Origin: Streptomyces sp. TP-A0356
GTDB taxonomy: Bacteria; Actinomycetota; Actinomycetes; Streptomycetales; Streptomycetaceae
Reading direction: 5' to 3'
NCBI RefSeq assembly: GCF_001417775.1
Contig: NZ_BBZJ01000020.1
Location: forward strand, 435,347-499,346
Length of the DNA stretch: 64,000 nt
This document shows, piece by piece, positions 31,960 through 40,298 of the stretch. The stretch's first letter is position 1; each line of letters opens with the position of its first letter. A model generated the notes under the pieces. It was given only the letters and a program-made list of their open reading frames with translations, had not been told where the DNA came from and made no database searches. The position numbers and the translations under genes are program-made.

Positions 31960-34416
31960 CTAGCGGCGGATGCGGGTCATCTTCGGGTCGAACAGCGGCT
32001 CGTCGGCGACGGTCGCGGGCACCTTCTCGCCGAAGTACTCGATGTGCACACCGGTGCCGGTCGCGAGCGGCGGCAGCCAGGCGTAGGCGATGCAGCGGCC
32101 GAGGGTGTAGCCGTACGAGGCGCTGGTGACATAGCCGGCCGGAAGGCCGTCGACGTACACGGGCTCCTTGCCCAGGACGTTCGCGGCAGGGTCGTCGAGC
32201 AGCAGCGGGGTGAGCCTGCGGGTGGCCTCGGGCAGGCCCTGGAGCGCCTCCTGTCCGACGAAGCCGTTCTTGTCCATGCGGACCGCGAAGCCGACGCCGG
32301 CCTCGTACGGGTCGTGCTCGTCCGTCATGTCCACGCCCCAGGAGCGATACCCCTTCTCCAGGCGCAGGGAGTTGAAGGCGGACCGCCCGGCCGCGATCAC
32401 CCCGTGCTCCTGGCCGGCCTCCCACAGCGTGTCCCAGAGGCGCAGCCCCAGGTCGGCGGTGGTGTACAGCTCCCAGCCCAGTTCGCCGACGTAGCTCAGC
32501 CGCATGGCCGTCACCGGGACATGGCCGAGGTAGGTCTCCTTGGCGCGGAAGTAGCCGAAGCCCTCGTGCGAGAAGTCGTCACGGGTCAGGGGCTGGACCA
32601 GGTCCCGGGCGAGCGGGCCCCAGACGCCGATGCAGCAGGTTCCTGACGTGATGTCCCTGAGGTGGACGTCTGCGGGGGCGTGCCGTGCCAGCCAGTCGAG
32701 GTCGGCCGGGGAGTTCGCGCCCACCTGGAAGCGGTCGGGGCCCAGCCGCGCCACGGTGAGGTCGGAGCGGATGCCGCCCGTCCCGTCGAGGAGCAGTGTG
32801 TAGGTGACCGCGCCCGGCTTCTTGCGGAGGTTGTTGGTGGTCATGCGGTCGAGGAAGGCGAGGGCTCCGGGCCCGGTGACCTCCAGGCGGCGCAGGGGGG
32901 TCATGTCGTACAGCGCGACCTTCTCGCGGGTCGCCCTCGCCTCGGCCGCCGCGATCGGCGACCAGTAGCGGGCGGACCAGGCGTCGCGCTCGGGCAGGGC
33001 GAGGCCGTCGACGAGTGGGGCGTTCGCCTCGTACCAGTGCGGGCGCTCCCAGCCGCCGCCCTCCAGGAAGAAGGCGCCGAGCTCCTGCTGGCGGGCGTGG
33101 AAGGGGCTGACCCGCAGCGGGCGCGGGTCCTCCATCGGCTGGAGCGGGTGGAGGACGTCGTACACCTCGACGAACTGCTGCGAGCCGCGCTCCGTGATGT
33201 ACGCCGGTGAGCGCCGCGCGTCCTCGAAGCGGGTGAGGTCGCACTCGTGGACGTCGATGGACGGGCGCCCGTCGACCATCCACTCGGCGACCGCCTTGGC
33301 GACACCGGCGGAATGGGTCACCCAGACGGCCTCGGCCAGCCAGAAGCCGCGCACGGTGCGGGACTCGCCGAGGACCGGCATACCGTCCGGGGTGAAGGAG
33401 AAGACGCCGTTGAAGCCCTCCTCGATCTCCGTCTCGCGCAGGGCCGGGATCAGCCAGCGGCAGTCCTCCCAGCTGGGGGCCCAGTCCTCGGTGGTGAAGG
33501 GGTACGAGGAGGGCATGTCCATGTTCCGGGCGCGGGCCTCTTCGTACGCCGGGATCGCGAACGGGTCGACGGGCAGGGGCCGGTGGGCGTAGCTGCCGAT
33601 GCCGATGCGGTCGGTGTGCTCGCGGAAGTAGAGGTCGCGGTCCTGGAAGCGGAGGATGGGGCGCGAGGCCTCGTGCCGGTGCTCCGCCAGATCGGGGAGC
33701 GGCTTGGTCCTTGCGTACTGGTGTGCGAGCGGCTGGAGCGGCACGTCGACCCCGGCCATCCGGCCGATGACCGGACCCCAGAAGCCGGCCGCGGAGACGA
33801 CGTGGTCGGCGGGGAAGATGCCGTGGTCGGTGACCACGGCGGTGACCCGGCCGTCCTGCTGTTCGATCCCGGTGACCGTGTGGCGGTCCAGGAAGCGGGC
33901 GCCCCGGCCGGTCGCGCGCTCCATCTGCGCGCGGGCCGCGAACAGGGCGCGGGCCAGGCCGTCGTCGGGAGTGTGGAAGCCGCCGAGGACCACCGACTCG
34001 TCGACGAGCGGCCAGAGTTCCTTGCACCGGGCCGTGCTCACGACCTCGCCGCGCACGCCCCAGGAGGCGGCGAGGCCCGCCTTGCGGTGCAGGTCGGCCA
34101 GGCGCTCGGGGGTCGTGGCGAGCTCCAGTCCGCCGACCTGATTGAAGCAGGAGACCCCGTCGATCTCCAGGGAGCAGAACTTCTCGACGGTGTACTTCGC
34201 GAACGCCGTCAGGGTCTTGGACGGGCTGGTCTGGAAGACGAGACCCGGCGCGTGCGAGGTGGAGCCGCCCGGGGCGGGCAGCGGGCCCTGTTCGAGGACG
34301 GTGACGTCACTCCAGCCGCGGGCGGTCAACTCGTCGGCGAGAGAGCAGCCGACGATGCCGGCGCCGATGACGACCACACGGGGACTGCTGGGGCGGGTTT
34401 CGGGCGTGCTGGACAT
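31960..34416 (-). CDS. dmgO: Dimethylglycine oxidase (FAD domain + GcvT domain)
   Basis: The 818-aa protein has an N-terminal DAO-type FAD domain (VVVIGAGIVGCSLADEL, PGGSTSHAPGLVFQT, SCFNQVGGLELATT, GFWGPVIGRM) and a C-terminal folate-binding GcvT-like domain from about residue 440 with YDMTPLRRLEVTGPGAL, SYVGELGWELY and KGYRSWGVDMTDEHDP. I recognise the order and wording as that of Arthrobacter dimethylglycine oxidase. It converts dimethylglycine to sarcosine, passing the one-carbon unit to tetrahydrofolate as 5,10-methylene-THF. In the operon it lies between the MBL hydrolase gene (45 nt) and sarcosine oxidase gene (9 nt). Confidence 0.92.
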   Translation of the reverse strand: MSSTPETRPSSPRVVVIGAGIVGCSLADELTARGWSDVTVLEQGPLPAPGGSTSHAPGLVFQTSPSKTLTAFAKYTVEKFCSLEIDGVSCFNQVGGLELATTPERLADLHRKAGLAASWGVRGEVVSTARCKELWPLVDESVVLGGFHTPDDGLARALFAARAQMERATGRGARFLDRHTVTGIEQQDGRVTAVVTDHGIFPADHVVSAAGFWGPVIGRMAGVDVPLQPLAHQYARTKPLPDLAEHRHEASRPILRFQDRDLYFREHTDRIGIGSYAHRPLPVDPFAIPAYEEARARNMDMPSSYPFTTEDWAPSWEDCRWLIPALRETEIEEGFNGVFSFTPDGMPVLGESRTVRGFWLAEAVWVTHSAGVAKAVAEWMVDGRPSIDVHECDLTRFEDARRSPAYITERGSQQFVEVYDVLHPLQPMEDPRPLRVSPFHARQQELGAFFLEGGGWERPHWYEANAPLVDGLALPERDAWSARYWSPIAAAEARATREKVALYDMTPLRRLEVTGPGALAFLDRMTTNNLRKKPGAVTYTLLLDGTGGIRSDLTVARLGPDRFQVGANSPADLDWLARHAPADVHLRDITSGTCCIGVWGPLARDLVQPLTRDDFSHEGFGYFRAKETYLGHVPVTAMRLSYVGELGWELYTTADLGLRLWDTLWEAGQEHGVIAAGRSAFNSLRLEKGYRSWGVDMTDEHDPYEAGVGFAVRMDKNGFVGQEALQGLPEATRRLTPLLLDDPAANVLGKEPVYVDGLPAGYVTSASYGYTLGRCIAYAWLPPLATGTGVHIEYFGEKVPATVADEPLFDPKMTRIRR

Positions 34417-34461
34417 GCCCCTCCTTGTGGTGGCGGGGATGGCAGGTATCGGGGAAGCCGC

Positions 34462-35088
34462 CTAGGCGGCGGGCACGTTGGGCCGCTCGGCGGCGATGGT
34501 GGTGTTCTGTCCGTGTCCGGTGTGGACGACGGTGTCGCCGGGCAGGGTGAGCAGCCGGTTGCGGATGGAGGCCTCGATGGTCGGGCGGTCCGAGTATGAG
34601 CGTCCGGTGGCGCCCGGACCGCCGTGGAAGAGGGTGTCGCCGGTGAACACCGCGTCCAGGAACGGGGCGTAGAGGGAGCAACTGCCCCAGGTGTGACCCG
34701 GGTTGTGAATGACCTGGAGCTCGATGCCCGCGACCGTGAGGATCCGGCCGTCGTTCAGCTCGCCGTCCGGCTTGCGAGCTGGGTGGGTGTGGGACCACAG
34801 CTCGCTGTCGTCGGGGTGGAGGAGTACGGGCGCCCCGGTCAGCACCGACAGTTGGGCCGCGGCGCCGATGTGGTCGTCGTGCGCGTGGGTGCAGACGATC
34901 GCGGTGACCCGGCGGCCGGCGACCGCCGCGTGGATCGTCCGGGCGTCGTGCGCGGCGTCGACGATCAGGACCTCCTCGTCGTCGCCGACGAGCCAGACGT
35001 TGTTGTCCACGTCGAAGGTCTGGCCGTCGAGGCTGAAGGTGCCGGAGGTGACGACGCGCTCGACGCGCACGGTTCCGTGGGCGCTCAC
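34462..35088 (-). CDS. MBL-fold hydrolase, likely formaldehyde-pathway thioesterase
   Basis: The 208-aa protein has a metallo-beta-lactamase fold: THAHDDHIGAAAQL (HxHxDH), NPGHTWGSCSLYA, GDTLFHGGPGATG and TGHGQNTT near the end. It follows the mycothiol-dependent formaldehyde dehydrogenase gene with an ATGA overlap. In actinomycetes that pair is usual, and the MBL protein is thought to hydrolyse S-formylmycothiol to formate. That activity is inferred here. Confidence 0.82.
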   Translation of the reverse strand: MSAHGTVRVERVVTSGTFSLDGQTFDVDNNVWLVGDDEEVLIVDAAHDARTIHAAVAGRRVTAIVCTHAHDDHIGAAAQLSVLTGAPVLLHPDDSELWSHTHPARKPDGELNDGRILTVAGIELQVIHNPGHTWGSCSLYAPFLDAVFTGDTLFHGGPGATGRSYSDRPTIEASIRNRLLTLPGDTVVHTGHGQNTTIAAERPNVPAA

Positions 35089-36170
35089 AGGACCACCACC
35101 GAGCGCAGCACCTCACCCCGGTGCATCTTGCCGAACGCCTGCTCCACCTGGTCCAGGGCGATCGTCTCGCTGACGAACGCGTTCAGGTCCAGCAGACCGT
35201 AGAGGTACTGGTCGATCAGGAAGGGGAAGTCCCGGCTCGGCAAGCAGTCGCCGTACCAGGAGGACTTGATCGCGCCGCCGCGCGAGAACACGTCGATCAG
35301 CGGCAGTTCCACCTTCATCTCGGGGGAGGGGACGCCGACCTGGACGAGCAGACCCGCGTGGTCGCGCATGTAGAAGGCCTGCTTGAACGTCTCGGGCCGG
35401 CCCACCGCGTCGATGGCGATGTCGACACCGAAGCCGTCGGTGAGGGCGCGCACGGCCTCCACCGGGTCCGTGCCTCGGGAGTTCACGGTGTGCGTGGCCC
35501 CGAACTTCTCGGCCTGGTCGAGCTTCTTGTCGTCGATGTCGACGGCGATGACCTTCATGGCACCGTTCAGACAGGCGCCCGCGATGGCTGCGTTGCCGAC
35601 CCCGCCGCAGCCGATGACGGCGACCGAGTCGCCACGGCCCACGTTGCCGGTGTTGACGGCGGCGCCGTAGCCGGCCATCACGCCGCAGCCGATCAGCCCC
35701 GCGGCCTCGGGACGGGCGGCCGGGTCGATCTTCACCGCCTGACCGGCCGCGACCAGGGTCTTCTCGGCGAACGCCCCGATGCCGAGGGCGTTGGTCAGCG
35801 CAGTGCCGTCCAGCAGGGTCATCGGCTGCGCGGCGTTGCGGGAGTCGAAGCAGTACCAGGGGCGGCCACGGCGACACGAGCGACAGGAGCCGCAGGGGGC
35901 GCGCCAGGCCAGCACCACGTAGTCGCCGGGTTCGAGGTCGGTGACACCGGCGCCGACCGCCTCGACGGTGCCCGCCGCCTCATGACCCAGCAGGAACGGG
36001 AAGTCGTCGTTGATCGCGCCCTCCCGGTAGTGCAGATCCGTGTGGCAGACCCCGCAGGCCTGGACGTTGACGAGCACCTCGCCGGGGCCCGGATCGGGAA
36101 CGACGATCGTCCGCACCTCGACGGGTGCGCCCTTCTTGACAGCGACTACGGCACGGACCTCGTGGGGCAC
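35085..36170 (-). CDS. mscR: S-(hydroxymethyl)mycothiol dehydrogenase
   Basis: The 361-aa zinc alcohol dehydrogenase has the catalytic zinc ligands in ACGVCHTDLH and the LLGHEAAG motif, a structural zinc quartet in CGSCRSCRRGRPWYC, and the NAD site AVIGCGGVGNAAIAGA. It fits MscR, which oxidises the spontaneous mycothiol-formaldehyde adduct, the actinomycete counterpart of glutathione-dependent formaldehyde dehydrogenase. GTG 36170 has GAGGAG 7 nt upstream. As first gene of the operon it matches the formaldehyde load from betaine demethylation. Confidence 0.9.
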   Translation of the reverse strand: MPHEVRAVVAVKKGAPVEVRTIVVPDPGPGEVLVNVQACGVCHTDLHYREGAINDDFPFLLGHEAAGTVEAVGAGVTDLEPGDYVVLAWRAPCGSCRSCRRGRPWYCFDSRNAAQPMTLLDGTALTNALGIGAFAEKTLVAAGQAVKIDPAARPEAAGLIGCGVMAGYGAAVNTGNVGRGDSVAVIGCGGVGNAAIAGACLNGAMKVIAVDIDDKKLDQAEKFGATHTVNSRGTDPVEAVRALTDGFGVDIAIDAVGRPETFKQAFYMRDHAGLLVQVGVPSPEMKVELPLIDVFSRGGAIKSSWYGDCLPSRDFPFLIDQYLYGLLDLNAFVSETIALDQVEQAFGKMHRGEVLRSVVVL

Positions 36171-36186
36171 GACAAGCTCCTCTGCT

Positions 36187-36252
36187 GTTGCGCAATGCAC
36201 GATGGGTTGCGCGATGGGGAACATACTGAGAACGCCGTCACGGAGCCGTCAA
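36187..36252 (-). promoter_or_regulatory. Promoter of the betaine operon with repeated TGCGCAAC sites
   Basis: On the minus strand TTGACG (36247-36252) and CAGTAT (36223-36228) are 18 bp apart. Downstream of the -10 lie two direct repeats of AT(C/T)GCGCAAC, near 36207-36214 and 36188-36195, 19 bp apart; the second is the palindrome TTGCGCAA. They sit where a repressor would block the promoter. The neighbouring IclR protein is the obvious candidate. Confidence 0.55.
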
Positions 36253-36313
36253 GAGGGGTGCGTTAACCCTTGGCAAAAGGAACGGGGCGGCTGAAACCCG
36301 CCCGACACACGGC

Positions 36314-36346
36314 GGCGCGGGACCGGGAGAGTCCCGGTCCCGCGCC
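36314..36346 (-). terminator. Strong terminator after iclR
   Basis: A perfect 15-bp stem, GGCGCGGGACCGGGA and its complement, with a 3-nt GAG loop lies 28 nt beyond the iclR stop. It insulates iclR from the betaine operon promoter at 36200. Confidence 0.8.
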
Positions 36347-36373
36347 GTGGTGCGCCCGTCCGCGGGCGGTGCC

Positions 36374-37195
36374 TCAGAATCCGTAGCCCATCCGGCGGGA
36401 CAGCTCGGCTCCCGCCGCCACGGTCCGCTTGGCCAGCTCCGGCAGCCGGTCGCCGTTCAGCCGGTACACCGGTCCCGAGACGCTGATCGAGGCGATCACC
36501 TTGCCGTCATGGGCGCGGACCGGTGCCGCGACGGCCGCGAGTCCCAGCTCCAGCTCCTCGATCGTGACGCCGTAGCCCTGCTCGATCACCGCCTCCAGTT
36601 CCGCGCGCAGCGCGCTCGTGCCGGTGATCGTGCGCTCGGTGAAGCGCGGCAGGGAGCGCGCGAGCAGGCCTTCGCGCAGCGTGGGCGACATGTGCGCGAG
36701 CAGCACCTTGCCGCTGGAGGTGGCGTGCAGCGGGGTGCGCCGGCCCAGCCAGTTCTGCGCCGTCACGGACGCTGTGCCGCGGGCCTGCATGATGTTGACC
36801 GCCGCGTCGTCGTCGAGGACCGCGATGTTGACGGTCTCACCCAGCTCGTCGGCGAGCTCCCGGCAGACCGGGACGCCCTCCTGCGAGATGTCCAGACGCA
36901 CTGCCGCCGCCCCCGCCAGGCGTAGTACGCCGGCGCCCAGGTAGTACTTCCCGCGGTCCTTGGCCTGGGCCACCAGGCCGCGGTTCTCCAGGACGCCGAG
37001 CAGCCGGAAGGCGGTCGACTTGTGCACGTCCAGCTCGTCGGCGATCTCGGTGACCCCCGCCTCGCCGTGCCGCGCGAGGATCTCCAGCACGCTCACGGCG
37101 CGGTCCACCGACTGGACGGCACTGGCCGCGCCTCTGCCGTTCTGCTTCTGCTGATGCTCCTCGCCGCCCTCGGACTGCTTCTGCGTGCGGGTCAT
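36374..37195 (-). CDS. IclR-family transcriptional regulator
   Basis: The 273-aa product has an N-terminal winged helix (SVDRAVSVLEILARHG, VTEIADELDVHKSTAFRLLG) at about 28-90 and an IclR ligand domain with LHATSSGKVLLAHMSP and IEELELGLAAVAAPVR. IclR proteins control aromatic or amine catabolism and bind short palindromes. Its place between the betaine operon and the ferredoxin genes, and the TGCGCAACAG motif at both promoters, make it the likely regulator of both. Confidence 0.88.
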   Translation of the reverse strand: MTRTQKQSEGGEEHQQKQNGRGAASAVQSVDRAVSVLEILARHGEAGVTEIADELDVHKSTAFRLLGVLENRGLVAQAKDRGKYYLGAGVLRLAGAAAVRLDISQEGVPVCRELADELGETVNIAVLDDDAAVNIMQARGTASVTAQNWLGRRTPLHATSSGKVLLAHMSPTLREGLLARSLPRFTERTITGTSALRAELEAVIEQGYGVTIEELELGLAAVAAPVRAHDGKVIASISVSGPVYRLNGDRLPELAKRTVAAGAELSRRMGYGF

Positions 37196-37249
37196 GACTC
37201 AACTCTCACCACCTGAGGGCCCTGTTTGGGCCGCATCTGCGGGAAACCC

Positions 37250-37290
37250 TTGACGCGACGGTCGCCCCGCCCGGATTCTGTTGCGCATAG
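37250..37290 (+). promoter_or_regulatory. Promoter of the ferredoxin genes with the IclR-type motif
   Basis: TTGACG (37250-37255) and GATTCT (37274-37279) are 18 bp apart on the plus strand. The -10 is directly followed by TGTTGCGCAT (37279-37288), which on the minus strand reads ATGCGCAACA. The 10-mer TGCGCAACAG is shared with the betaine operon promoter, so the two look co-regulated. Promoter and operator roles are inferred. Confidence 0.45.
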
Positions 37291-37374
37291 CGCCACCTCG
37301 TGCGCCATACGAAACATCATGTTACCGAAGCGTCCGGATCCCGGAAGGGGACCGGCGCCGGAAAGGGGCCGGTC

Positions 37375-37482
37375 CCGCAAGGTGCCGACTCCCGGACCGG
37401 GTCCGGTTCCGCAAGGTGCCGACTCCCGGACCGGGTCCGGTTCCAGTTCCGCCAGGGGCCGATCCCCGGACCGGATCCGGTT
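37375..37482 (+). repeat. Three near-identical 34-bp tandem repeats
   Basis: Units lie at 37375-37408, 37409-37442 and, after a 6-nt insert, 37449-37482, with a partial fourth unit from 37483. Units 1 and 2 are identical; unit 3 differs at a few bases. Each holds the palindrome CCGGACCGGGTCCGG or a variant. They lie in the long leader (37290-37604) of the ferredoxin gene, with no credible gene across them. The rest of the 409-bp iclR-ferredoxin gap holds only the promoter above. Confidence 0.75.
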
Positions 37483-37604
37483 CCGCAAGGGGCTCGACGA
37501 CCTGGACCAACGACGGTCCCGGTCCTTCCGCACCTGCCTGAACTCCCTGACTGCCTGGACCGATTGGGTCCCGGACCGTGCGTCCCGGACCGAGAGGGGG
37601 GCCC

Positions 37605-37928
37605 GTGATTCCCGTCTGCCGCCTTGAAGACCTCCCCGCGGGTGAGGCCGTCCGCATCGACACCGAACCGCCCATCGCCGTGTTCCACACCGAGGACGGC
37701 GAGTTGTACGCCATCGACGACACCTGCACCCACCAGGACGCCTCCCTGTCCGAGGGCTGGCTGGAGGGGTGTCTCGTCGAATGCCCGCTGCACGCGGCCT
37801 CATTCGACCTCCGGACGGGCGCCCCCACCTGCCTGCCGGCCCGGCGCGCCGTGCGCACCCACCGGGTCACGGTCGACGAGGGCGTGATCCATGTGCACCT
37901 GGTGGTGGAGGAGGGCAGCGCGGCATGA
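37605..37928 (+). CDS. Rieske-type [2Fe-2S] ferredoxin
   Basis: The 107-aa protein is a soluble Rieske ferredoxin. The ligands are seen in DTCTHQDASL and VECPLHAASFD, with C-x-H and C-x2-H spacing, and the fold starts with VCRLEDLPAGE. It should pass electrons to a Rieske oxygenase; the only one in the window is the betaine oxygenase at 29627-30784. The GTG 37605 sits right behind a GAGAGGGGG ribosome site. It precedes the reductase gene by 43 nt. Confidence 0.85.
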   Translation: MIPVCRLEDLPAGEAVRIDTEPPIAVFHTEDGELYAIDDTCTHQDASLSEGWLEGCLVECPLHAASFDLRTGAPTCLPARRAVRTHRVTVDEGVIHVHLVVEEGSAA

Positions 37929-37971
37929 GGATGCGGACCCGCATCGGCGTTCCCTCGCTGGAGACCGCCTC

Positions 37972-39225
37972 ATGAGGACCGTCACCGTCGTCGGCGCCTC
38001 GCTCTCCGGGCTCTACGCCGCCCGCGAGCTGCGCGCCCAGGGCTTCGACGGACGGCTGGTGATCGTCGGGGAGGAGCCCCACCGGCCCTACGACCGCCCG
38101 CCGCTGTCCAAGGACTTCCTCACCGGCCGTGCCGACGAGGAGCGGATCGCGCTCACCGACGCCGAGGAGAGCGCCGGACTCGATGCCGAGTGGCTGCTCG
38201 GGGTAAGGGCCCGGGGGCTCGACGCCCGCGGCCGCACCGTGCTCCTCGACGGCGGCCGTACGGTGTCCACGGACGCGTTGGTGATCGCCACCGGAGCGTC
38301 CGCGCGCCGTCTGCCCGGCGACGACCTTGCCGGAGTGCACACCCTGCGCACCCTCGACGACGCCCGCGCACTCCGTGACGAACTCGCCCAAGGAGCGCGC
38401 CACGTCGTGGTCATCGGCGGCGGCTTCATCGGCGCCGAGACGGCATCCTCCTGTGCCGCCCTCGGTCACGACGTCACGGTCGTCGAGGCGGCCCCCCTGC
38501 CCCTCGTCCCGCACCTCGGGCCCGAGATGGCCGCCGTGTGCGCCGCACTGCACCGCCGCGGCGGCGTCGGACTGATCACCGGCATCGGGGTCGCCCGGCT
38601 GCACGGCGCCCCGGTCACCGGCTCCGAGGTCACGGGCTCCGAAATCACCTGGCCGCCCGGCACGGAGGGGCCACCGAGCCGTGCCGTCACCGGGGTGGAA
38701 CTATCCGACGGACGCGTCCTGCCCGCCGACAGCGTGATCGTCGGCATCGGCGCGACGCCCAACACAGGCTGGCTCGCGGGTTCGGCGCTCGCCCTGCACG
38801 ACGGCGTGCTCTGCGACGACGGCTGCGCGACGGCCCTCCCGCAGGTGGTCGCCGTCGGTGACGTCGCCCGGGTCGGCGGCCACCGCGCCGAGCACTGGAC
38901 CTCCGCCACCGAGCAACCCCGCGTCGCCGTACGCAATCTGCTCGCCGGGCGCACGGTGGAAACGGTGCGGTCGCTGCCCTACTTCTGGTCCGATCAGTAC
39001 GGCTCACGCATCCAGTTCGCGGGTCGGCGGCACGTGAGCGACACGGTACGGATCGCCGAGGGGGCGGTCGAGGACGGCGCGCCGGGCGCGGACGGCCTTC
39101 TCGCCGTCTATGAACGCGACGGCCGGACCACCGCGGTCCTCTCCGTCGACCGGCCCCGCCCCTTCATGCGGGCCCGGCGCGAACTGGCGCGCGGCGCCGA
39201 CCCGGTGGAGTCGGCGGCACTCTGA
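37972..39225 (+). CDS. FAD-dependent ferredoxin reductase
   Basis: The 417-aa product has two dinucleotide-binding motifs: FAD in VVGASLSGLYAARELR and NAD in VVVIGGGFIGAETASS, plus GDVAR for FAD. The EEPHRPYDRPPLSK segment is typical of BphA4/AlkT-type reductases. It should feed NAD(P)H electrons to the ferredoxin encoded just upstream and on to the oxygenase. ATG 37972 is 8 nt beyond GGAG. Confidence 0.87.
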   Translation: MRTVTVVGASLSGLYAARELRAQGFDGRLVIVGEEPHRPYDRPPLSKDFLTGRADEERIALTDAEESAGLDAEWLLGVRARGLDARGRTVLLDGGRTVSTDALVIATGASARRLPGDDLAGVHTLRTLDDARALRDELAQGARHVVVIGGGFIGAETASSCAALGHDVTVVEAAPLPLVPHLGPEMAAVCAALHRRGGVGLITGIGVARLHGAPVTGSEVTGSEITWPPGTEGPPSRAVTGVELSDGRVLPADSVIVGIGATPNTGWLAGSALALHDGVLCDDGCATALPQVVAVGDVARVGGHRAEHWTSATEQPRVAVRNLLAGRTVETVRSLPYFWSDQYGSRIQFAGRRHVSDTVRIAEGAVEDGAPGADGLLAVYERDGRTTAVLSVDRPRPFMRARRELARGADPVESAAL

Positions 39226-39238
39226 CGAGGCCACCGGC

Positions 39239-39265
39239 GGGGCGGGCCCGACATCGGCCCGCCCC
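39239..39265. terminator. Bidirectional terminator hairpin
   Basis: A 10-bp perfect stem (GGGGCGGGCC with GGCCCGCCCC) and a 7-nt loop separates the convergent reductase and membrane-protein genes. Confidence 0.7.
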
Positions 39266-39279
39266 ACCTCCTCACCCAG

Positions 39280-39963
39280 CTACGGGTGCGACAGCTGTCC
39301 CGCCCCGGTCTGCCTGCGTATGCGCTTCTGTGCCCGCTCCGCGGCCCGTGCCTGGCGGCGGGCCGTGCGGAGCTCGCGGCGCAGGGCCCGGGCCGTGCTG
39401 CTGGGGGCGGACACCACTCCATGTCGCTGGCTCCACACCTGGCGCGTCACCCAGACGTCGAGCGCGCCCCAGGTCGCCACCACCGTGCTGGCCACACTGC
39501 TCAACACCATCGGGAAGGCCAGCCAGGATCCGGCGAGAGTGCAGAGGAAAGCGATGACCGCCTGGATCAGCGTGACCGCGATGATGAGCACCGCCCGCAC
39601 CGCCGCCGTACGCACCGGATCGGGAAGCCGCCGACGGCGCGCTGGCTCCTCGACCCACAACGGCCGGTAGGACGACGTCCCGTACTGCTCCTCGTCCGTC
39701 GTGCCGCCCCGCCCGGCCGGCGGGGCATCGCCCCCGTCCACCGGGTCGCCCTCCTCCGCCGTGCTCCGGCCCCCGCCCGCCGGAGTACCGTGCTCCGGTG
39801 TCCGCGGGCCCCGTCGCGCCGTCGCGGGCGCCGCCGTGCCCGTCCCGCGCGTCTCGCGCTTCTCCGCCGTGCCCATCACCCTGTCACTCCCCACCGCCCG
39901 CAGACCGCTCGTCCCGGTGTCATCCGACTCCGGCTCCTCAGTGGCTGCCCGGCTTGCGCTCAT
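39280..39963 (-). CDS. Membrane protein of unknown function
   Basis: The 227-aa protein has a polar, low-complexity N-terminal half of about 115 residues rich in Gly, Thr, Pro and charges. Two hydrophobic helices follow, AVLIIAVTLIQAVIAFLCTL and a second running to about residue 175, then a basic amphipathic tail with ALRRELRTARRQARAAERAQ. No family is recognised. It is convergent with the reductase gene. The open frame and hydrophobic pair support it as real, but the N-terminus is uncertain. Confidence 0.6.
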   Translation of the reverse strand: MSASRAATEEPESDDTGTSGLRAVGSDRVMGTAEKRETRGTGTAAPATARRGPRTPEHGTPAGGGRSTAEEGDPVDGGDAPPAGRGGTTDEEQYGTSSYRPLWVEEPARRRRLPDPVRTAAVRAVLIIAVTLIQAVIAFLCTLAGSWLAFPMVLSSVASTVVATWGALDVWVTRQVWSQRHGVVSAPSSTARALRRELRTARRQARAAERAQKRIRRQTGAGQLSHP

Positions 39964-40298
39964 CTACGCCGCCTGAGTGAGGCATACGGCACCTATGGCC
40001 GATTCCGCCCCCGGTTTCCCATACAGGAAGACGGCCGATGTGCCGCGAAGATTCCCGACCAACGCAAAATTCCGGCCAACCGGCCCGGATCCCCGATCCG
40101 TCGTCCGCCCGCTTCACACGCCGGATTCCGGGAGGCAATCTCCCGTAATGACGGGACAACCGCCCCTGTCCGGTTGGCTGTCCATGGGAGGTGCGCCCGG
40201 TCGGCCCTTCGAGATACCTGTGTGTCGGTAGTAGGCTCACGCCGTTTGTTGACGCACATGTGTACCCCCGGCCGGAGGGGGTCGAGCTGGGGGAGGCC
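39964..40298 (+). promoter_or_regulatory. Intergenic region upstream of the conservon, candidate promoter
   Basis: This 335-bp gap contains no credible gene. A TAGGCT -10 at 40232-40237 has TTCGAG 18 bp upstream as a weak -35, and the spacing fits. A TTGACG at 40249 has no good -10. Transcription into cvnA is expected here. Confidence 0.35.
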
